Shown here: positions 1 to 5,185 of the stretch, in pieces
How positions within the stretch are numbered: position 1 is the first letter of the stretch
Layout of the letters: each line of letters starts with the position of its first letter
Assembly (NCBI GenBank): GCA_036404255.1
Contig: DASWOP010000072.1
Coordinates: forward strand, 1 to 9,849
Direction of reading: 5' to 3'
DNA length: 9,849 nt
Source: JARLFX01 sp036404255
GTDB lineage: Bacteria > Acidobacteriota > Terriglobia > Terriglobales > Acidobacteriaceae
The notes under the pieces: model-generated
Databases searched by the model: none
What the model was told of the DNA's origin: nothing
The model's input: the letters and a program-made list of their open reading frames with translations, nothing else
Made by a program: the position numbers and the translations under genes

Positions 1-33
1 ATGCTCGGCGGCCTCAACATACCCGGCCTCTAA
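1..33 (+). CDS. YbaB/EbfC family nucleoid-associated protein, C-terminal end only
   Basis: The window opens inside an open frame that reads MLGGLNIPGL and then stops at TAA. A Gly-Leu-rich tail ending in IPGL is typical of YbaB/EbfC DNA-binding proteins, and ybaB lying directly upstream of recR is a widely conserved order. YbaB is a small dimeric protein that coats DNA. Only about ten residues are visible, so the call rests mainly on the recR neighbour. The first ATG in the window is probably an internal methionine, not the start. Confidence 0.6.
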   Translation: MLGGLNIPGL

Positions 34-40
34 GTTTCTT

Positions 41-70
41 TATCATTCTGAGCGCAGCGAAGAATCTGCT
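41..70 (+). repeat. Interspersed palindromic repeat, copy 1
   Basis: Between ybaB and recR lies ATTCT (45-49), an 11-base GC-rich interior, AGAAT (61-65) and then CTGC. The same layout recurs at 786-808 and 9282-9304 with different but still complementary arms. That fits a dispersed REP-like element able to form a short hairpin. Its position inside a presumed operon means it would be transcribed. Confidence 0.6.
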
Positions 71-144
71 TTTCGTACTTGCGGCAAATACTTCAACGGC
101 CAACAGCGCCATAACCCCACGTCCGAAAGACGTCGAATAAAAAT

Positions 145-762
145 ATGTCACGATTCGCAGAACCCATGGCCCGGCTGATCGAAGAGCTACGCAAGCTTCC
201 CGGCATCGGCTCCAAAAATGCGCAGCGCCTCGCCTTCCACATTCTGCGCTCCAGCGATGCAGACGCCCAGGCCCTCTCCGCCGCCATCCACGAGCTCAAG
301 GCCCAGCTTCGCCTCTGCTCCATCTGCAATAACGTGACCGACGTTGACCCCTGCAGCTACTGCACCAGCCCCACCCGCAACCAGCAGCTCATCTGCGTCG
401 TCGAAGAGCCCACCAGCGTCAACGCCATCGAAAAATCCCGCAATTTCAACGGCGTGTATCACATCCTGCACGGAACCCTTTCGCCCCTGAACGGCGTCGG
501 CCCCGAGCAACTCCGCATCGCCAACCTGCTCACCCGCGTGCAGGTCCGTCCGGCAGACGCGCCTCCCTTGGAGATCATCATCGCCACCTCCCCCACTATG
601 GAAGGCGAAGCCACAGCCAGCTACCTCGCCGATCAGTTGCACCGAGCCAGCCCCGCGCTGAACATCACCCGTATCGCCACCGGCATCCCCGCTGGCAGCG
701 ACATCGAGTACGCCGACGAAGTCACCATGTCCCGCGCCCTCGAAGGCCGCCGCAGCATGTAG
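145..762 (+). CDS. recR: Recombination mediator protein RecR
   Basis: RecR works with RecF and RecO to load RecA onto SSB-coated gapped DNA in the RecFOR repair pathway. The 205-residue product has the family architecture in order. A helix-hairpin-helix contains LPGIGSKNAQRLAFH (residues 18-32). A four-cysteine zinc finger has Cys58, Cys61, Cys70 and Cys73. A Toprim domain starts near residue 82, with VVEEP (85-89) and ATSPTMEGEATA (147-158). The C-terminal signature is GIPAGSDIEYADEVT followed by RALEGRR. Length is slightly above the usual 198-200. The ATG at 145 has no strong Shine-Dalgarno sequence; Met8 is a possible alternative start but would clip the N-terminus. It lies 111 bp after ybaB, probably in the same transcript. 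Confidence 0.97.
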   Translation: MSRFAEPMARLIEELRKLPGIGSKNAQRLAFHILRSSDADAQALSAAIHELKAQLRLCSICNNVTDVDPCSYCTSPTRNQQLICVVEEPTSVNAIEKSRNFNGVYHILHGTLSPLNGVGPEQLRIANLLTRVQVRPADAPPLEIIIATSPTMEGEATASYLADQLHRASPALNITRIATGIPAGSDIEYADEVTMSRALEGRRSM

Positions 763-780
763 CGATTCCCCACCATGAAG

Positions 781-812
781 GTGTCATCCTGACGCACAGC
801 GGAAGGATCTGC
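781..812 (+). repeat. Interspersed palindromic repeat, copy 2
   Basis: Just after recR, ATCCT (786-790) and AGGAT (804-808) flank a 13-base interior and are followed by CTGC. This matches copies 1 and 3 in layout. Relative to copy 1 one arm position changes T to C and the other A to G, which keeps the pairing. Confidence 0.6.
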
Positions 813-881
813 CACACTCTTCGCGAGCCACGGTCGCACGAAGCTTTCTGGCCATACCTCTCACGTATTGCCCACACCCAA

Positions 882-927
882 ATCAAAAGGCGAACCCGAA
901 AGCTCTCGCTTTCAAATCCGCCTTGAT
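882..927. repeat. Nested hairpin downstream of recR
   Basis: The outer arms AAGGCG (887-892) and CGCCTT (919-924) enclose two 5-base strands of an internal loop. Inside that is a second perfect stem, GAAAGC (898-903) with GCTTTC (908-913), closed by a TCTC tetraloop. ATC (882-884) and GAT (925-927) extend the outer stem across a two-base bulge. There is no U-tract, so it is not a textbook intrinsic terminator. It could be a 3' end structure for recR or another dispersed repeat. The rest of 813-999 shows nothing coding; a short GCGCC-AAA-GGCGC hairpin lies at 973-985. Confidence 0.55.
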
Positions 928-999
928 CTGTCTTATCCGTTCAATCCGTGTTGAAGTCTTTGCTGTGCTGTTGCGCCAAAGGCGCGTCCGCCCGTCCGG

Positions 1000-1371
1000 C
1001 TAGGACCTCAGCTTCGCCAGCAAATCCGTCGGATGGACCGGCTTGGCCAGGATCTCGAACTCATGGCCCTGGGCGCGTGCCTTCTCCAGCAGATCGGCGG
1101 TAGCCGCCTGGCCGGAGAACAGCAGGATCTTGCAGTTTGGCAGCTTGGCCCGTACTTCAATTGCTGCTTCAATGCCCGTGATTCCCGTCATAATGACGTC
1201 CGAGATCAGCATATTCGGCTGAAAACTCTCGGCAGCTTCAACGGCCTTTTCGCCGCTGTATACGGCGCGGGCGTCAAAGCCCGCCTGGTTCAGAATGATG
1301 GCGAGGGTGTTCGCAATGACTTGTTCGTCATCTGCAACTAATACCCGCGGCTTTGAGGAAGTTTCTGGCAT
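1000..1371 (-). CDS. Single-domain (CheY-like) response regulator
   Basis: This 123-residue cytoplasmic protein is a lone receiver domain with no output domain. The acidic pocket is Asp14-Asp15 (LVADDE), the phospho-acceptor is Asp58 (ISDVIM), the switch residue is Ser86 (LFSGQ), and the conserved lysine is Lys110 followed by Pro111 (LAKPVHP). It should accept phosphate from a histidine kinase encoded elsewhere, since none lies in this window. The start at 1371 is chosen because AGGAG (1376-1380) sits four bases upstream and the receiver fold begins a few residues in; the frame stays open to 1428, but that extension covers intergenic sequence. The neighbour across the divergent spacer is a pectinase, which does not by itself show a shared role. 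Confidence 0.92.
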   Translation of the reverse strand: MPETSSKPRVLVADDEQVIANTLAIILNQAGFDARAVYSGEKAVEAAESFQPNMLISDVIMTGITGIEAAIEVRAKLPNCKILLFSGQAATADLLEKARAQGHEFEILAKPVHPTDLLAKLRS

Positions 1372-1375
1372 GCTT

Positions 1376-1380
1376 CTCCT
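1376..1380 (-). promoter_or_regulatory. Ribosome binding site of the response regulator
   Basis: On the minus strand AGGAG precedes the ATG at 1371 by four bases. It settles the start against the longer open frame reaching 1428. Confidence 0.75.
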
Positions 1381-1420
1381 GGAAAATCTGTAAAGAGTGG
1401 TGGGAGTGAAAAAGGAGCCC

Positions 1421-1447
1421 GCATCCATCGTGCGCAGGTTTGGATGC
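1421..1447. repeat. Inverted repeat in the divergent spacer
   Basis: GCATCCA (1421-1427) and TGGATGC (1441-1447) are perfect 7-bp arms separated by 13 bases. The site lies between the response regulator and the pectinase, about 50 bp upstream of the former. It could be an operator or a hairpin in either leader; nothing in the sequence decides between these. Confidence 0.35.
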
Positions 1448-1525
1448 CCGCGTTCTCTTCATTTAACCTAATACATTACAACCATTTACCGCAACTCGTC
1501 TGCCCTGAATGCGGTACGGATCAAG

Positions 1526-1553
1526 CCCTGTTCCCTATTCCCTATCCCCTGGT
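1526..1553 (+). repeat. Heptamer tandem repeat, four units of CCCTNNN
   Basis: Four consecutive 7-base units read CCCTGTT, CCCTATT, CCCTATC and CCCTGGT. They sit where the -35 region of the pectinase promoter would be expected, next to the operator-like dyad at 1560-1572. Confidence 0.6.
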
Positions 1554-1554
1554 C

Positions 1555-1572
1555 TATATTTGGTCTGACCAA
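1555..1572 (+). promoter_or_regulatory. Candidate -10 box overlapped by a GntR/FadR-type operator dyad
   Basis: TTGGTC (1560-1565), a central T (1566) and GACCAA (1567-1572) form a perfect 6-bp inverted repeat. The core TGGTC-N-GACCA is the recognition pattern known for FadR-subfamily GntR regulators. TATATT at 1555-1560 is a good -10 hexamer and touches the left arm, so a bound repressor would block initiation. CCTGG (1548-1552) and CCAGG (1580-1584) form a second pair of arms centred on the same base. No clear -35 is visible. The pectinase ATG is 21 bases downstream of the dyad. The cognate regulator is not in the window. Confidence 0.55.
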
Positions 1573-1593
1573 TTTCGGTCCAGGATCTCTCAC

Positions 1594-2862
1594 ATGAATT
1601 CACGCCGCACCCTGCTCGCCCTCGCCGCCGCCCTTCTGCTCGCGCCTCTTGCCCACGCCAAAACCTGCGACGTCCACAGCTTTGGCGCTAAAGGCGATGG
1701 CACCACGCCCGACACCGCTGCCATCCAGAAAGCGATCGACACCTGCTCCGCGCCAGATTCCACTATTGAGCTAACAGCCGGCACCTACCTCTCCGCGCCG
1801 CTCACGCTGCGCACGCACACCCATCTCAAGATCGATACCGGCGCCACGCTCCTCGGCTCAAAGAACAAGGATGACTACCCCCAACGCACGGAGCCCGGCA
1901 ATACATGGCGCCGCGTGGCGTTGCTCCACGCCGATGACGCGGACGACGTCTCGATCACCGGCGGCGGCACGATCGACGGACAAGGCCAGGAGTGGTGGAA
2001 CTGGGCGCAGGAGGGCCGTACCAAGGGCGATACCAGCGGCAATTCGCCGGATCGTACCCGTCCGCTGCTGATCGATCTGGTCAAGACGAACCACATCCTC
2101 ATCGATGGCGTCACCATCCAGAACTCGCCGATGTACAACATCACCCTGTTCCAGGCGAACTACATCACCATCACCAACATCAAAATTCTCAATCCGCAGC
2201 ACTCACATAACACCGACGGCATCGATCCCTTCTTCTCCTCCCATATCAAGATCGATCACGTCTACATCGATACCGGTGACGACTGCATCGCCATCAAGAG
2301 CGGCCTGGTAGAGCGCGGAGAGCCCAACCTGCCCAGCTTTGACATCACTGTCACCAACAGTGAGATGCTCCACGGCCACGGCCTCTCCATCGGCAGTGAA
2401 ATCGCCGGCGGCGTCCATGATGTGACCGTCCAAAACGTCAAATTCAAAGGCACCGATGCAGGTATCCGCGTCAAGTCGAACCGCACCCGCGGCAACGACG
2501 TCTACAACCTGGACTACTCCAACATCGCGATGGAAGACGTAAAGGTCCCCATCCTCATCACGGAGTATTACCCGAAGATTCCGGACTCTGACGTCGCGCA
2601 GCCCATGGCGGAGCACACACCCCGCTTCCGCGACATCACCATCAGCAACCTGGCCGCCATCGGCGCGCAGACCGCCATGCAGATTGCCGGCTTGCCTGAG
2701 AGCCCCATCCGCAACCTGAAGCTCACCAACGTGAGCATCTCAGCCGTCAAGCCCGCCATCATCATGTACGCAGACATCATCGAGAAGAATGTCGCCATCA
2801 AGGCCAACACAACCCCCGCGATCATCACCCGCGCGGGAGTCAACATCAAGCAGGTGAAATAA
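1594..2862 (+). CDS. Secreted glycoside hydrolase family 28 (polygalacturonase-type) enzyme
   Basis: This is probably a pectin-degrading enzyme that hydrolyses alpha-1,4 galacturonosyl bonds after export. The 422-residue product starts with a signal peptide (Arg4-Arg5, a hydrophobic Ala/Leu core, AHA then Lys23). The mature part is a right-handed beta-helix with the GH28 catalytic set: NTDGIDP with Asp208, DTGDDCIAIKSG with Asp229 and Asp230, GHG with His262, and RVKSNR with Arg292 and Lys294. Entry motifs FGAKGDG (30-36) and GGGTIDGQG (123-131) also fit. The ATG at 1594 is preferred because the signal peptide begins there and AGGA lies nearby; the frame is open from 1444 but that part looks intergenic. 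Exo- versus endo-activity, and polygalacturonan versus rhamnogalacturonan, cannot be told here. An operator dyad overlaps its likely promoter. Confidence 0.93.
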   Translation: MNSRRTLLALAAALLLAPLAHAKTCDVHSFGAKGDGTTPDTAAIQKAIDTCSAPDSTIELTAGTYLSAPLTLRTHTHLKIDTGATLLGSKNKDDYPQRTEPGNTWRRVALLHADDADDVSITGGGTIDGQGQEWWNWAQEGRTKGDTSGNSPDRTRPLLIDLVKTNHILIDGVTIQNSPMYNITLFQANYITITNIKILNPQHSHNTDGIDPFFSSHIKIDHVYIDTGDDCIAIKSGLVERGEPNLPSFDITVTNSEMLHGHGLSIGSEIAGGVHDVTVQNVKFKGTDAGIRVKSNRTRGNDVYNLDYSNIAMEDVKVPILITEYYPKIPDSDVAQPMAEHTPRFRDITISNLAAIGAQTAMQIAGLPESPIRNLKLTNVSISAVKPAIIMYADIIEKNVAIKANTTPAIITRAGVNIKQVK

Positions 2863-2873
2863 CAACGGAGGCA

Positions 2874-2913
2874 GGCAAACAAATGCCACCCTCAGGGGTG
2901 GCATTTGTTTGCC
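2874..2913. terminator. Bidirectional hairpin terminator between convergent genes
   Basis: The 17-bp arms 2874-2890 and 2897-2913 are perfectly complementary, with an extra C-G pair and a TCAG loop. The stem has a GC-rich core (GCCACC / GGTGGC) with an A-rich 5' flank and a T-rich 3' flank (ATTTGTTT) built into the arms. On either strand a GC stem is therefore followed by a U-rich run. It sits between the pectinase stop at 2862 and the radical SAM stop at 2936 and could serve both genes. Confidence 0.85.
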
Positions 2914-2935
2914 CAAAATTCGCCACAACCAGTCT

Positions 2936-4534
2936 TCAATTCCGGGGCATTACGATGAAAGGTCCAGCTTCATCCTGACGCCTTTTCATAAATGCTGGCA
3001 GGCTCAGCGGTGGTGCAAATACGCTTTCCCATGCAGGCGATTGCAACTCCGGCATCGGTGTGGCCTGAAACAGTTTCCGGCATTGTCGCGCCGTCCACCG
3101 CGCCCAGGTCTTCGACTTTTTCCTGCGCGCGCTATCCGTCGAAATTCCAGTTCCTGCATACATCTGGCGATAGAGCTTTGAAATAAACATGAAGGCCACT
3201 CTAGCCCGCAGGTTTGGCGTACAGGCTGACCGTTGCCAGACCGCGCGCCAGTTATAGAATCTGTCCCAGACCTTTTGAGTCCGCGCCCTGATCTCGTCGG
3301 AACTCATCGACGGATGAGGAGTGAACATCTTTGGGCGAACCTCCGTCGGAATCAGCCAGTAGCGTGTCAGCGGTACATCGCCTACAAGCGTTGGATGGGC
3401 TGCCTGCTCCTTCTCCCAGCGCGCGAAATCGATCGTCCCGGGAAACGGTGTCATCATCACGAATTGGGCAAACGTCACGCCGGCCTTCAGTGCCATATCC
3501 ACGGTCGCGTCGAATGTCGCGGGCTTATCCGTCGGTAGGCCAAAAATAAACGAACCCAGCACATGCACACCGTGCTCCTTGAAGGTTTGCAACTGTATTG
3601 CCAGCGCCTCGCCCGAATAGTTGAAGTCTTTGAACACCGCTTTCAATCCTTCCGGTGTCACTGCCTCCACGCCTACCAGCGCGCCCTTAATATTCGCCTT
3701 CCGCATGGCATCCAGATACTCCCCGTCCTCGCCCGCTTCCATCGTGATCTGGGTAAAGAACACCATGTCTTTCGGCAACTTTGCCAGCTCCGCCATCAAC
3801 TGAAATCGCTCTGCGCGAATCGCTGTGAGCTCGGACAGTTTGGCGGCGTTGTTTTGTTCCCGCGCGAGCCGAAGATCGGTCAACGTCACGGGGTAGAAGT
3901 TGTCATCGGCCAGCGCGATGAAACGAAAACCAATCCGTCGCAGATGAACGATCTCGTCGATCACGCTCTGGTACTGCCGTTGCCGTGGCTGCTGTCCATC
4001 GGTTCTCCAGACGCTGCAAAAGGAGCAATGCTTCGGACATCCGCGAATCGTCTGCACAGACGCCCACATATACTTGTCACGCGGCACCAGGTCCCAGCGC
4101 GCTGCGAGAAACTGGCTGCCTTCGATGCGTCCGCCTTCATAGATCCGCTCCAGCTTATTTTCCAGACAGTCGGTTACGGCCTTTCCCCAGGCAATATCGC
4201 CATCGCCCGTTACCACGGCGTCCGCGCCACCTTGCTGGAATGCCTCCTCGGGAAACAGCGTCGCATGAATCCCGCCGTAGATAACCCATGCACCCCGCGC
4301 GCGCGCCAGACGTCCCACGCTATATCCGCGAAGTGCATTTCCCGTATGAACGCTGATGCCGACAATATCTCCCGGCAGAATGGTCTCCGGATCGATCTGC
4401 TCCAGCGATTCATCCACAAGGATGGGATCGCCCACCGCTTCAGGTGTGGCTGCAGCAAGTACAAATAACCATCTTGGCGTAATAACGGCTGTTCCGAATG
4501 AATTATCACTGGGATTTACAAGATGAACGCGCAT
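2936..4534 (-). CDS. B12-binding-type radical SAM protein, function unknown
   Basis: The 532-residue protein has an N-terminal Rossmann-like region (about 1-135, RVHLVNPSDNSFG at the start, VIYGGIHATLFPEEA near 84-98) of the cobalamin-binding type seen in BchE-like radical SAM enzymes. The radical SAM core follows, with Cys166, Cys170 and Cys173 (RGCPKHCSFC) to hold the 4Fe-4S cluster. Further core segments are ALADDNF (207-213), LVGVEAV (286-292) and VLGSFIFGLPTD (325-336). The C-terminal tail is basic. Such enzymes often methylate or rearrange unactivated carbons, but the substrate is unknown. It did not match my recollection of the hopanoid enzymes HpnP, HpnR or HpnJ. The start at 4534 opens directly on the fold with AAAGG about nine bases upstream; an ATG at 4564 is an alternative, and the open frame to 4723 runs into repeats. 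No partner gene is adjacent. Confidence 0.85.
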   Translation of the reverse strand: MRVHLVNPSDNSFGTAVITPRWLFVLAAATPEAVGDPILVDESLEQIDPETILPGDIVGISVHTGNALRGYSVGRLARARGAWVIYGGIHATLFPEEAFQQGGADAVVTGDGDIAWGKAVTDCLENKLERIYEGGRIEGSQFLAARWDLVPRDKYMWASVQTIRGCPKHCSFCSVWRTDGQQPRQRQYQSVIDEIVHLRRIGFRFIALADDNFYPVTLTDLRLAREQNNAAKLSELTAIRAERFQLMAELAKLPKDMVFFTQITMEAGEDGEYLDAMRKANIKGALVGVEAVTPEGLKAVFKDFNYSGEALAIQLQTFKEHGVHVLGSFIFGLPTDKPATFDATVDMALKAGVTFAQFVMMTPFPGTIDFARWEKEQAAHPTLVGDVPLTRYWLIPTEVRPKMFTPHPSMSSDEIRARTQKVWDRFYNWRAVWQRSACTPNLRARVAFMFISKLYRQMYAGTGISTDSARRKKSKTWARWTARQCRKLFQATPMPELQSPAWESVFAPPLSLPAFMKRRQDEAGPFIVMPRN

Positions 4535-4593
4535 TGAGTCCGGCCTTTCCCGTACCGGGTGCATTTGGCTTCCGACGGTCTGAACAACACCGA

Positions 4594-4644
4594 ACATCGC
4601 GCGGGCGCAGCAAAATCCACACATCGCGAGGACACAGCAAAATC
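4594..4644 (+). repeat. 24-bp direct repeat pair
   Basis: The segments 4594-4617 and 4621-4644 match at 21 of 24 positions, begin ACATCGCG, end CAGCAAAATC, and are offset by 27 bp. They lie upstream of the radical SAM gene, in its likely leader or promoter region. No function is evident. Confidence 0.6.
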
Positions 4645-4765
4645 GTTCCCGCAAATTTCGCTTACGCCCAGCGATGCAATATTTTGTCAGAATCACCCTG
4701 CCGAAGAATGAGCAATATCGCACAGTCCAATGTCTTAACCGGCGAAACCAAATCGCCCAGACCTA

Positions 4766-4998
4766 TCCATACCGCCCGATCTACCCATGCAGCACACCCA
4801 CCCATGCAGCCCGGCTTACCCATACAGCCTGGCCTACCCATGCAGCCCGGATTACCCATGCAGCCCGGCTTACCTATGCAGCCCGGCTTACCTTTGCAGC
4901 CCGGCCTACCCATGCAGCCCGGCTTACCTATGCAGCCCGGCTTACCTTTGCAGCCCGGCCTACCCATACAGCCCGGATTACCCATACAGCCCGGATTA
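4766..4998 (+). repeat. 18-bp tandem repeat array with 54-bp higher-order duplication
   Basis: Eleven clean 18-bp units run from 4801 to 4998 with consensus CCYATGCAGCCCGGCTTA. One or two degenerate units precede them (4766-4783, 4784-4800). Units vary at few positions: ATG, ATA or TTG near the start, and CTTA, CCTA or ATTA at the end. The three-unit block 4855-4908 is repeated exactly at 4909-4962, and the last two units are identical, so the array has expanded recently. Because 18 is a multiple of three and the unit has no stop codon, every frame is open through it. One frame gives a MQPGLP hexapeptide and a minus frame gives a Gly-X-Y pattern. I treat it as non-coding because the flanks show no convincing gene. 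Confidence 0.9.
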
Positions 4999-5000
4999 AG

Positions 5001-5040
5001 CCCCCGGCTTCAGCCGGGGGGAGTGGGGCTTCAGCCCCAC
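5001..5040. repeat. Two palindromes with TTCA loops
   Basis: CCCCCGGC (5001-5008) pairs with GCCGGGGG (5013-5020) around TTCA. GTGGGGC (5023-5029) pairs with GCCCCAC (5034-5040), again around TTCA. They begin two bases after the tandem array and share its GGCTT and CAGCC half-sequences. They look like REP-type extragenic palindromes. Confidence 0.8.
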
Positions 5041-5050
5041 GGAAACACCC

Positions 5051-5077
5051 CCAGAAAAAGCAAGGGGCTTTAGCCCC
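5051..5077 (-). terminator. Intrinsic terminator-like hairpin for the DUF5916 gene
   Basis: Read on the minus strand, GGGGC and GCCCC (within 5064-5077) form a stem around TAAA, followed by TTGCTTTTTC (5054-5063). This is a short GC stem plus a U-rich tail about 110 nt past the DUF5916 stop codon at 5186. It belongs to the same palindrome family as the pair at 5001-5040. The 5-bp stem is short, so efficiency is uncertain. Sequence 5078-5185 shows nothing else. Confidence 0.55.
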
Positions 5078-5185
5078 GGAAGTCCTGCTCTATCCACGTC
5101 GCCGCATCAAATTCACACACAAAATATCGCATAATTCAAGGATCTGGAATGAGATTACTGTCGCGGTTTCATCTTCATCGCATTC

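Noticed and set aside
1372..1428. A 19-residue extension of the response regulator frame
   Set aside because: A strong AGGAG precedes the ATG at 1371, and the extension has no homology to receiver domains.
1444..1593. A 50-residue N-terminal extension of the GH28 frame
   Set aside because: It lies over the heptamer repeat, -10 box and operator dyad, and would bury the signal peptide that begins at 1594.
1000..2862. Regulatory link between the response regulator and the divergent pectinase
   Set aside because: The regulator has no DNA-binding domain, so adjacency alone does not support direct control.
3563..4468. 301-codon plus-strand open frame
   Set aside because: It is antisense to the radical SAM gene, is rich in Arg, His and Cys as expected for a shadow frame, and shows no domain.
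4766..5077. CRISPR array
   Set aside because: Units are contiguous 18-mers without unique spacers, and there are no cas genes in the window.
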